Assembly (NCBI RefSeq): GCF_013179805.1 | Contig: NZ_SRRZ01000006.1 | Location: 1-64,000 of the forward strand | Origin: Microcoleus asticus IPMA8 | Lineage (GTDB): Bacteria > Cyanobacteriota > Cyanobacteriia > Cyanobacteriales > Microcoleaceae | Direction: 5' to 3' | Length of the DNA: 64,000 bases | Shown here: positions 1 through 8,842 of the stretch, piece after piece | Position numbering within the stretch: position 1 is the stretch's first letter | How the letters are laid out: the number at the start of each line of letters is the position of its first letter | The notes under the pieces: model-generated | What the model saw: the letters and a program-made list of their open reading frames with translations, nothing else | Database searches by the model: none | Told to the model about the DNA's origin: nothing | Made by a program: the position numbers and the translations under genes

Positions 1-2
1 TC

Positions 3-2945
3 ATTGCAGAACGCTCTAGAACTCTGTTGGATACGATTAAGGTCTATGAAATTCAAATTCAAGCTGCTCAAGCCCAACATCAATTTCTAGAAGCCGTACA
101 GATTGCCCTGAAGATTGTGGAGGGTCTAGGAACCAGTCTTCCAGAGCAACCCAGTCAATTAGATATTGTAAAGGCATTCGGGGCGACTAAATCCATCTTG
201 GCTGGAAGAAAACCTCTGGACTTAATGACTCTGCCGCAGATGAGAGATCCTAACAAGTTAGCAGTTGTACGGATTCTTGCCGCTGTTTCTGCTGCTGCCT
301 TTGTTGTTACTCCAGCGCTGTTACCGTTTATTGTCCTCGAACAGGTCAATTTATCCGTTCTATATGGCAATACTTCATTTTCTGCAATTGGTTATGCCTA
401 CTATGGACTGATACTTTGTGGCATGACAGGAGAGATTGACTTTGGCTATCAGTGTGCAAAACTAGCACTGAAGTTGCTCGAACATTTCAATGCCAAAGAA
501 CTGAAATCGAGAGTCTATGTCGGAATTTACTGTAGCGTGTGGCATTGGAAAGAGCCGCTCAAGAACTCCTTAGCGTTTCTCCGGGAAGGCTACGAAGTTG
601 GATTGGAAACGGGAGATTTAGAATCGGCTGCCATTTGCGGATTTATTTACATCTCATACTGTTGGTTTATAGGTCGAGAACTAAGCGATCTCAGCCAAGA
701 GAGCGCTGCTTTCCGAGAGCAACTCAGACTCCTCAACCAAGAAGGGCTTACCAGCCATTTGACTGTTTTTCAGCAAGCAATTTTGAATCTGGTAGGCAAT
801 TCTGCCGAACCTTGGCAACTGACTGGAGATGCCTTCGATCGCCAGGAAATCTTGCCAGTCCTGGAGCGATTGGACCATCTAACTGCGCTGTACTATTTCT
901 ATGCCACCGAACTGAATCTGTGTTACCTGTTTGGCAAGTTTGAGTTGGCGGTGGAAGCAGCAATTGCCGCCGAAAATTATATAGGTGGGGCTACAGGCTT
1001 ATTCATCGTTCCGCTCTGCTACACTTATGATTCTCTAGCCCATCTAGCAATTTATGTTCGGGTTTCCGAGACACAACAGCAATGCATTATGGATCGGGTG
1101 GCTAAAAACCAAGAAAAAATGAAAACTTGGGCTGACCACGATCCAGCCAATTACCTGCACAAATTTTATTTAGTTGAAGCCGAACGGTACCGAGTATTAG
1201 GCCACAAATCAGAAGCATTGGAATTCTACGATCGCGCGATCGCTGGAGCGACAGAAAACGAATATCTCCAAGAAGTTGCCCTAGCAAATGAATTAGCAGC
1301 CAAATTCTGTTTAGAGTGGGGAAAACCCCGCATTGCTAGAGACTACCTGCACGATGCTTACTATAGCTACGCTCGTTGGGGAGCCGCCGCTAAGGTGAGC
1401 GAGCTGGAGCAATCCTATCCTGAACTCTTAGCATTAATTTTGCAACCGGATGAATTACAGCTCGCATCAGAAATAACGCTCCATGAAACGAATACCTTTA
1501 TATCCCATACGATTAACAGATCGTCCAGTTCTAGCAGCCGTAACATATCTGCTGTATTAGATATAAAAACTGTTCTCAAAGCTTCCCAAACCCTCTCTAG
1601 TGAAATTCATCTAGAGCGATTACTCTCGACGCTGCTGCAAGTGGTCATTGAAAATGCCGGCGCTGACAAATCTGCCTTGTTATTGCTCAAAGGGAATAGA
1701 TTAATCGTTGAAGCAATGAGTACATTCGCTTCCTGCTCGACTGTGCTGCTATCAATTCCGCTTGAGGAAAGTCAGGAGCTTCCCATTACGCTAATCCAGA
1801 GGGTTAAACGAACCTTACAACCGTTAGTGATTAGTCATGCAATCACTCATTCTTCGCTGATGGCAGATCCTTACATCATCCGCCAGCAGCCCAAGAGCCT
1901 GCTGTGTGCGCCGATTCTCCATCAGGGAAAACTGCTAGGCGTACTCTATCTGGAGAACAACCTTGCTATCGGTGCTTTTACCAGCGATCGCGTTGAAATC
2001 CTCAATCTCCTCTGTACCCAAGCAGCAATTTCCTTACAGAACGCCCGACTGTATCAGCAATCCCAGGAGTATGCGCAAAAACTAGAGTTTTATCTCAACG
2101 ATCTCAAACAGATGCAACTGCAACTGGTACAGAATGAGAAGATGTCTGCTCTCGGCAATCTCGTCGCAGGGGTAGCCCACGAAATTAACAATCCCGTAGG
2201 CTTTATCGCCGGTAACTTGCAACCGGCTCAAGACTACGTGGGGGATTTGTTCAACTTGATCGAGCTCTATCAAGAAAAATTTCCCAATCCGGGAGTAGAA
2301 ATTGAAGCAGAAATTGAGGAGATGGACTTGGAGTATGTGCGAGAAGATTTGCCGAAATTGATTAGCTCAATGAACGAGGGAGTCGATCGCATCCGCAATA
2401 TCAGTACGAGCTTGAGAACGTTTTCGAGGGCAGATAGCGATCGACCAGTTTCTTTCAATATTCACGACGGACTCGAAAGCACTCTGCTGATTCTCAAGCA
2501 CCGTTTAAAAGCCAGCGAGTTCCGCCCTGCGATTGAAGTTGTGAAAGATTATGGTAACTTGCCCCTAGTAAAATGCTTTCCCGGACAGTTGAACCAGGTA
2601 TTTATGAATGTACTGGCCAATGCCATTGATGCTCTGGAGGAGTCAAATAAGGGGCGCATTTTTAGTGAAATTAAAGCCCGACCCAATCAAATTACGATTC
2701 AAACTGCTCTGAGCGAATCCAACAATCAGGTTTTGATTCGGATTAAGGATAATGGAGTGGGGATGTCGAACGAAATCAAGGAAAACATCTTTAACCACTT
2801 ATTCACAACCAAGTCTGTAGGTCAAGGAACCGGATTAGGATTGTCTATAGCCCACCAAATTGTGGTGGAAAAACATGGAGGTACGTTACTTGTGAATTCC
2901 TCCATCGGACAGGGTTCGGAGTTTGTAATTTCTATTCCGGGGTGA
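3..2945 (+). CDS. Giant sensor kinase, C-terminal part (5' end outside window)
   Basis: The reading frame is open to the window edge (codons from base 3), so the TTG at 27 is not a real start and the N-terminus is missing. By comparison with the next gene, the lost part should hold a Ser/Thr kinase and an AAA-type ATPase. Counting from the TTG, residues 1-480 are a helical repeat region, 515-675 a GAF domain with a following coiled coil, and H718 (VAHEINNP) is the phospho-acceptor histidine. An HATPase domain follows with N box NQVFMNVLANAIDAL, G1 DNGVGM and G2 GQGTGLGLSI. The family is the cyanobacterial dual-specificity HstK type, probably cytosolic. The last ~900 bases are nearly identical to the neighbour at 3271. 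The signal sensed is unknown. Confidence 0.9.
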   Translation: MAERSRTLLDTIKVYEIQIQAAQAQHQFLEAVQIALKIVEGLGTSLPEQPSQLDIVKAFGATKSILAGRKPLDLMTLPQMRDPNKLAVVRILAAVSAAAFVVTPALLPFIVLEQVNLSVLYGNTSFSAIGYAYYGLILCGMTGEIDFGYQCAKLALKLLEHFNAKELKSRVYVGIYCSVWHWKEPLKNSLAFLREGYEVGLETGDLESAAICGFIYISYCWFIGRELSDLSQESAAFREQLRLLNQEGLTSHLTVFQQAILNLVGNSAEPWQLTGDAFDRQEILPVLERLDHLTALYYFYATELNLCYLFGKFELAVEAAIAAENYIGGATGLFIVPLCYTYDSLAHLAIYVRVSETQQQCIMDRVAKNQEKMKTWADHDPANYLHKFYLVEAERYRVLGHKSEALEFYDRAIAGATENEYLQEVALANELAAKFCLEWGKPRIARDYLHDAYYSYARWGAAAKVSELEQSYPELLALILQPDELQLASEITLHETNTFISHTINRSSSSSSRNISAVLDIKTVLKASQTLSSEIHLERLLSTLLQVVIENAGADKSALLLLKGNRLIVEAMSTFASCSTVLLSIPLEESQELPITLIQRVKRTLQPLVISHAITHSSLMADPYIIRQQPKSLLCAPILHQGKLLGVLYLENNLAIGAFTSDRVEILNLLCTQAAISLQNARLYQQSQEYAQKLEFYLNDLKQMQLQLVQNEKMSALGNLVAGVAHEINNPVGFIAGNLQPAQDYVGDLFNLIELYQEKFPNPGVEIEAEIEEMDLEYVREDLPKLISSMNEGVDRIRNISTSLRTFSRADSDRPVSFNIHDGLESTLLILKHRLKASEFRPAIEVVKDYGNLPLVKCFPGQLNQVFMNVLANAIDALEESNKGRIFSEIKARPNQITIQTALSESNNQVLIRIKDNGVGMSNEIKENIFNHLFTTKSVGQGTGLGLSIAHQIVVEKHGGTLLVNSSIGQGSEFVISIPG

Positions 2946-3270
2946 GCAGTTGCTAGTAGGTCTTTAGGGCAATTAGCGCAATTAGCGCCGCCTCGCAACT
3001 ACGAGATTAGCTGATTAAGTTACTCTGCCATGAACTGCTGTCGTTCAATCAGGGTTCGCCTCGTCATTTTTTACTTAGTTTCAACTGAAGTATCAACAGC
3101 TCTTACCTAAAACATTAAGTCTGGTTTCTCAAATCGCTGTTTCATAATGTGCTCTCCACAATATGTTAAGAAAAATGTAATTAATGAATAGCATGACAGA
3201 TAGAGCGAAAATAGTAGATATCAACTCTCAGAAACTTCCGGGTTGACAGAAGTAGTAGGAATACGTAGAT
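2946..3270. other. Intergenic region between the two giant kinases
   Basis: No gene seen. The first ~35 bases after the stop (to about 2980) match the bases following the stop of the downstream paralogue at 8728-8763, so the duplicated or converted tract runs into non-coding DNA. The remainder is AT-rich leader for the next gene without a clear ribosome binding site. Confidence 0.6.
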
Positions 3271-6200
3271 ATGACTAAGATCGCAAAGCTTTTCCTAGGA
3301 TATCACATTAACGAGCAAATATACGCAGGCAATCGAACTTTAGTTTATCGCGGCATTCGCACGGAAAATGGGCAACCCGTCGCAATCAAACTGCTGCGAA
3401 ATGACTTTCCCCGCTTCAACGAACTGGTTCATTTCCGCAACCAGTACATCATTGCTAAAAACTTAGAGCTCCCCGGAAGTGTGAAGGCATACAGCCTGGA
3501 AACGTACCAGAACCACTATGCTCTGGTGATGGAAGACTTTGGCGGAATTTCTTTAAGTAGCTACCTCGCTAATCTAGCATCCGCTAGCAACGAACCTCTA
3601 GAAGGCTTGCCCGTTAACGAATTTCTGCCCGTGGCAATTCAAATTGCCAACGCCCTTGACGGACTTTATCGCCACCGAGTCATCCATAAAGACCTCAAGC
3701 CCGCCAACATTCTGATTAACCCGGTCAGCAAAGAAGTCAAGTTAATTGACTTCAGCATCGCTTCCCTGCTGCCTCGCGAAACCCAAGAAATTCAAAATCC
3801 CAACGTCCTCGAAGGCACTTTACCTTACATATCTCCCGAACAAACTGGGCGAATGAACCGAGGCATTGATTACCGCACAGATTTCTACTCGCTAGGAGTA
3901 ACATTCTACGAATTACTAACAGGAAAGTTACCGTTCCAAACAGACGATCCAATGGATTTGGTACACTGCCACCTCGCCAAACAGCCACTGGCAGCCTCAA
4001 GAGTTAACAATAGCGTTCCATCGGTGCTGTCTGAGATTGTCAGCAAATTGATGGCGAAGAATGCTGAAGGTCGCTATCAAAGCGCGCTGGGACTCAAGTA
4101 CGACTTAGAAACTTGCTTATCCCAGTGGCAAGAGACAGGGGCGCTGACTAACTTTAAAATAGGGCAGCGAGATTTGTGCGATCGCTTCATCATCCCCGAA
4201 AAATTATACGGTAGAGAAAGCGAAGTATTCTCCCTGCTAGCGGCGTTTGACCGCGTGAGTGCAGGTAGCACCGAAATGATGCTCGTTGCAGGTTTCTCCG
4301 GCATTGGTAAAACCGCTGTTGTTAACGAAGTTCACAAACCCATAGTTCGGCAGCGCGGCTACTTTATTAAAGGCAAATTTGACCAATTCCAACGCAACCT
4401 GCCCTTTAGTGCGTTTGTCCAAGCTTTTCGCGATTTAATGGGACAATTGCTATCGGAAACCGATGCTAAAGTTGAACAATGCAGGTTAGAAATATTGGCA
4501 GCTTTGGGCGATAGCGTTGGGGCAATAATTGAAGTCATTCCCGAACTCGAACGTATTATCGGGCCGCAACCGCCAGTCCCAGAACTTTCTGGCAGTGCCG
4601 CTCAAAATCGCTTTAATTTGTTGTTTGAAAAGTTTATTAAAGTCTTCACAACAAAAGAACATCCTTTAGTGATATTCTTGGACGATTTGCAATGGGCAGA
4701 CTCAGCATCGTTAAAATTAATTCAACTACTGATGAGTGCTACAGAACACCGCTATCTCTTATTAATTGGAGCTTATCGGGATAACGAAGTATTTCCAGCG
4801 CATCCATTAATGCTGACTTTATCAGAGATTCAAAAAACTGAAGCAAAGGTGAATACTATTACCTTAGCTCCCCTCGCTCGAACCGACGTAAATAGTTTAG
4901 TTGCCGATACTCTAACTTGTTCTACAGCCTTGGCTCTACCTTTGACAGAACTGGTTTATCAGAAAACTAAAGGCAATCCATTTTTCAGCACACAATTCCT
5001 CAAATCTTTGCATGAAGATGGGCTAATTGAATTTAATTGTGAAGCTCGGTATTGGCAGTGCGATATTTCTAGAGTGCGCACCTTGGCACTAACGGATGAT
5101 GTAGTAGAATTCATGGCACTTCAGTTGCGAAAGTTGCCAAGTAAAACACAGTCCGTTTTAAAGTTAGCTGCTTGTATTGGCAATCAGTTCGATTTGGCGA
5201 CCTTAGCAATTGTTGATGAAAATTCGCCAGTAGAAACCGCATCCGCTTTATGGAAGGCGCTGCAAGAAGGGCTAATTTTACCCATTAGTGAAATTTATAA
5301 GTTTTATCAAGCAGAGGGGAATAGCGAATCTGTAATCGGGAATGGTCAGGAATTTGACCACTTATCAATTACCCACGACCAATTACCCAAATACAAGTTT
5401 TTACACGATCGCGTTCAACAAGCAGCCTATTCCCTAATTCCCGATGACCAAAAACAGGCGACTCATTACCAAATCGGACAACTGCTGCTGCAACAGATTT
5501 CCGCAGAAGCAAGAGAAGACCGTATTTTTGAAATCGTCAATCAATTAAATCACGGAACTGCTTTAATTACCCAACCAACTCAACGACAAGAATTAGCCCA
5601 ACTCAATTTAATTGCCTGTCGCAAAGCTAAAACTTCAACCGCCTATCAAGCAGCGCATGAATATGCGACAGTGGGACTGTCTCTTTTAGGGGAAAATACT
5701 TGGCAGCAGCAGTATGAAATGACCCTCGCCTTATATGAATTAGCTGCGGAAGTAGCAATGCTAAACGGTAACTTTGAGGCGATGGAACAGTTCATTGATA
5801 TTGTCATTCAACAGGCACGCTCCTTACCTAAAAAGGTCAATGTTTACTGTATTAGAATTCAATCTCATATTTCCCAAAGTAAACTGACATCAGCGATCGC
5901 GATCGCCCAACCAGTCTTACAACAGCTTGGTGTCACCTTTCCTGAAACACCGACACCATCAGATATTCAACAGGAAATCCAACAGATTGAGGAACTCATT
6001 GGAGAGCGGGAAATCGCTGATTTGGTTCACTTGCCTGAAATGACAGATGCAGAAAAACTCGGTACTCTTAAAATTATCAATATCATTATCCCAGCCGCTT
6101 ACCTCACTGGCTCTGCGCTGTACCCATTGCTGAATAGTTTGTCCGTTAAATTATCAATTCAGTACGGTAACACATCGACTTCTGCTTTAGGCTATGCAAC

Positions 6201-8727
6201 CTATGGCAATATTCTCTGCAATTTCTTACAAATAGATACAGGATCGCAGTTTGGTTCCCTGGCACTCCAGATTATTTCAAAACTCGATGCCAAAGCAAGT
6301 AAAACAGATGTTTTGATGATCTTGGGGATATTTATTGTACCCCGCAAATCTCACATTAAAGAAACACTACCCCTCTTGCAAGAGGGTTACACCAGTGCCC
6401 TAGAATTTGGAAATCTGGTACTTGCTGGATATAATGGGCACACTTTTTGTCTCAATTCTTTTTGGTGCAGTCAATCCCTGGCTACTTTAGAGCAGGATAT
6501 TTGCGCCTACTGCCATAGTTTGATGCAATTAAATCAATTGACAACCGCAAATTATTGCCGGATTTATTGGCAACCTGTTTTAAATCTGCTGGGTTTTGCA
6601 GAACATACCACCCTTTTGTCTGGGAAAGCCCTTGAAGAAACAGAATTTCTTCAGCAGCTAGAGTCTGCCAATGATGGATATGGATTGTATATTTTCCATT
6701 TGTATAAACTGATGCTTTGTTTCTTATTTGGAGAAATTGAGCCAGCGAAAAATCATGCTATTGAAGTCAGGCGCTATTTTATGGCTGGTGCGGGATTAGT
6801 CACCGAACCAGTATTTTATCTTTATGATTCTCTGTTAACTTTGGCACAATTAAATCCACAGTTAGATGCAGCATCAGAAGCATTGGATGGTGTAATAGAA
6901 AACCAAACAAAGTTACAGCAATGGGCGTATCATGCACCCATGAATTATCAACATAAGGTTGATTTAGTAGAGGCGGAAAAATGTCGAGTGTTAGGACAAA
7001 AAGTCAAAGCAACTGAGTTTTACGACAAGGCGATTTCTCTTGCCAAAGCCAACCAATATATGCAAGAAGAAGCACTTGCTAACGAACTGGCAGCAAAGTT
7101 CTACCTAGATTGGGGCAAAGAGCGCATAGCTGGGGAATACATGACCCAAGCCTACTATGCCTACGCTCGTTGGGGTGCAAAAGCCAAAGTCGCTGACTTA
7201 GAAGCTCGCTATCCTCAACTACTTACACCTATATTAGAGCCAACCCGTTCTCCTCTCTCCGCTCACGAAATTCTCTTGACATTGGGTAGTGTCACCTCCA
7301 CCAATTCGGCCACATCCAGTAGTAGTGTTTCTGTGGCTTTAGATTTAGCTACTATTCTCAAAGCTTCCCAAGCAATATCCCGTGAAATAGACCTCAAAAA
7401 ACTACTGACATCGTTGCTTTCGATCGCCATCGAAAATGCAGGAGCCGATAAGTGCGTGTTAATGCTCTTGCAAGACGATCGACTGTTAATTAAAGGGTCG
7501 ATTACTCTGGGGACAGAGCCAGTCGTGTTGCAACACCTTCCCATTGAAAACAGTCAGGATCTTCCCTTAAAACTAATCTACAAAGTCAAGCATAACCAGC
7601 AGACTACTGTGCTAATTGATTTGAGTGCCGAGCCGACTTTAGCTAACGATCCATATATCATTAATCAGCAACCCAAGAGTATTTTGTGTAACCCGATTTT
7701 GCATCAAGGTAAGTTAATAGGCATTTTATATCTAGAAAATAATTTAACAACGGGAGCATTCACGAGCGATCGCGTCACCATCCTCAACATCCTGTGCTCG
7801 CAAGCAGCAATTTCCCTACAGAACGCCCGACTGTATCAGCAATCCCAGGAATATGCCCAAAAACTAGAGCTTTATCTTCACGATCTCAAACAGATGCAAC
7901 TGCAACTGGTGCAGGGTGAGAAGATGTCTGCACTCGGCAATCTCGTGGCAGGGGTAGCCCACGAAATTAACAATCCCGTAGGTTTTATTGCCGGCAACTT
8001 ACAACCAGCTCAAGAATATGTACAAGATTTGTTCGAGCTAATCGATGTATATCAAGATAGTTTTCCCAAGCCAGGAGCTAAAGTTGAAGAAAAAATTGAG
8101 GATATAGACTTGGAGTATTTGCGAGAAGATTTGCCGAAATTGATTGGCTCGATGCAGGAGGGAGTCGATCGCATCCGCAATATCAGTACGAGTTTGAGAA
8201 CGTTTTCGAGGGCAGATAGCGATCGACCAATTGCTTTTAATATTCACGACGGACTCGAAAGCACTCTGCTGATTCTCAAGCACCGTTTAAAAGCCAGCGA
8301 GTTCCGCCCTGCCATTGAAGTTGTGAAAGACTATGGCAATTTGCCCCTAGTCAAATGCTTTCCCGGACAGTTGAACCAGGTATTTATGAATGTACTGGCC
8401 AATGCCATTGACGCTTTGGAGGAGTCAAATAAGGAACGCAGTTTTAGTGAAATTAAAGCCCAACCCAACCAAATTACGGTTCAAACTGCTCTGAGCGAAT
8501 CCAACAATCAGGTTTTGATTCGGATTAAGGATAATGGAGTGGGGATGTCGAACGAAATCAAGGAAAACATCTTTAACCACTTATTCACAACCAAGTCTGT
8601 GGGTCAAGGAACCGGATTAGGATTGTCTATAGCCCGCCAAATTGTGGTGGAAAAACATGGAGGTACGTTACTCGTGAATTCCTGCATCGGAGAGGGTTCG
8701 GAGTTTGTGATTTGTATTCCTGGGTGA
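3271..8727 (+). CDS. HstK-type Ser/Thr kinase - ATPase - GAF - histidine kinase
   Basis: A 1818-residue multidomain signalling protein. Residues ~10-285 are a eukaryotic-type kinase: K40 (VAIK), catalytic D141 in HKDLKPAN, and DFS instead of DFG at 160-162. A P-loop ATPase follows with Walker A GFSGIGKT from residue 341 and Walker B LVIFLDDLQWAD. A long helical repeat region leads to a GAF domain (~1360-1520), a coiled coil, H1564 in the HEINNP H box, and an HATPase with NQVFMNVLANAIDAL, DNGVGM and GQGTGLGLSI. This order is typical of cyanobacterial HstK proteins. No membrane segment or receiver is present, so a separate response regulator is expected. The target and ligand cannot be read from the sequence. 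Start ATG lies about ten residues before the conserved kinase glycine region. Confidence 0.95.
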   Translation: MTKIAKLFLGYHINEQIYAGNRTLVYRGIRTENGQPVAIKLLRNDFPRFNELVHFRNQYIIAKNLELPGSVKAYSLETYQNHYALVMEDFGGISLSSYLANLASASNEPLEGLPVNEFLPVAIQIANALDGLYRHRVIHKDLKPANILINPVSKEVKLIDFSIASLLPRETQEIQNPNVLEGTLPYISPEQTGRMNRGIDYRTDFYSLGVTFYELLTGKLPFQTDDPMDLVHCHLAKQPLAASRVNNSVPSVLSEIVSKLMAKNAEGRYQSALGLKYDLETCLSQWQETGALTNFKIGQRDLCDRFIIPEKLYGRESEVFSLLAAFDRVSAGSTEMMLVAGFSGIGKTAVVNEVHKPIVRQRGYFIKGKFDQFQRNLPFSAFVQAFRDLMGQLLSETDAKVEQCRLEILAALGDSVGAIIEVIPELERIIGPQPPVPELSGSAAQNRFNLLFEKFIKVFTTKEHPLVIFLDDLQWADSASLKLIQLLMSATEHRYLLLIGAYRDNEVFPAHPLMLTLSEIQKTEAKVNTITLAPLARTDVNSLVADTLTCSTALALPLTELVYQKTKGNPFFSTQFLKSLHEDGLIEFNCEARYWQCDISRVRTLALTDDVVEFMALQLRKLPSKTQSVLKLAACIGNQFDLATLAIVDENSPVETASALWKALQEGLILPISEIYKFYQAEGNSESVIGNGQEFDHLSITHDQLPKYKFLHDRVQQAAYSLIPDDQKQATHYQIGQLLLQQISAEAREDRIFEIVNQLNHGTALITQPTQRQELAQLNLIACRKAKTSTAYQAAHEYATVGLSLLGENTWQQQYEMTLALYELAAEVAMLNGNFEAMEQFIDIVIQQARSLPKKVNVYCIRIQSHISQSKLTSAIAIAQPVLQQLGVTFPETPTPSDIQQEIQQIEELIGEREIADLVHLPEMTDAEKLGTLKIINIIIPAAYLTGSALYPLLNSLSVKLSIQYGNTSTSALGYATYGNILCNFLQIDTGSQFGSLALQIISKLDAKASKTDVLMILGIFIVPRKSHIKETLPLLQEGYTSALEFGNLVLAGYNGHTFCLNSFWCSQSLATLEQDICAYCHSLMQLNQLTTANYCRIYWQPVLNLLGFAEHTTLLSGKALEETEFLQQLESANDGYGLYIFHLYKLMLCFLFGEIEPAKNHAIEVRRYFMAGAGLVTEPVFYLYDSLLTLAQLNPQLDAASEALDGVIENQTKLQQWAYHAPMNYQHKVDLVEAEKCRVLGQKVKATEFYDKAISLAKANQYMQEEALANELAAKFYLDWGKERIAGEYMTQAYYAYARWGAKAKVADLEARYPQLLTPILEPTRSPLSAHEILLTLGSVTSTNSATSSSSVSVALDLATILKASQAISREIDLKKLLTSLLSIAIENAGADKCVLMLLQDDRLLIKGSITLGTEPVVLQHLPIENSQDLPLKLIYKVKHNQQTTVLIDLSAEPTLANDPYIINQQPKSILCNPILHQGKLIGILYLENNLTTGAFTSDRVTILNILCSQAAISLQNARLYQQSQEYAQKLELYLHDLKQMQLQLVQGEKMSALGNLVAGVAHEINNPVGFIAGNLQPAQEYVQDLFELIDVYQDSFPKPGAKVEEKIEDIDLEYLREDLPKLIGSMQEGVDRIRNISTSLRTFSRADSDRPIAFNIHDGLESTLLILKHRLKASEFRPAIEVVKDYGNLPLVKCFPGQLNQVFMNVLANAIDALEESNKERSFSEIKAQPNQITVQTALSESNNQVLIRIKDNGVGMSNEIKENIFNHLFTTKSVGQGTGLGLSIARQIVVEKHGGTLLVNSCIGEGSEFVICIPG

Positions 8728-8842
8728 GCAGTTGCTAGTAGGTCTTTAGGGCAATTAGCGCTGCTTAGTAAGAAGAAACATACGGATATTCCGGGTTTCT
8801 ATATCCCCATGCGTTTAGGAATGAAATTGTGAGTTGTAAGCT

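Noticed and set aside
3243..3271. TTGACA and TAGATA as promoter of the second giant kinase
   Set aside because: The -10 would overlap the start codon at 3271, which is well supported by the kinase domain that follows.
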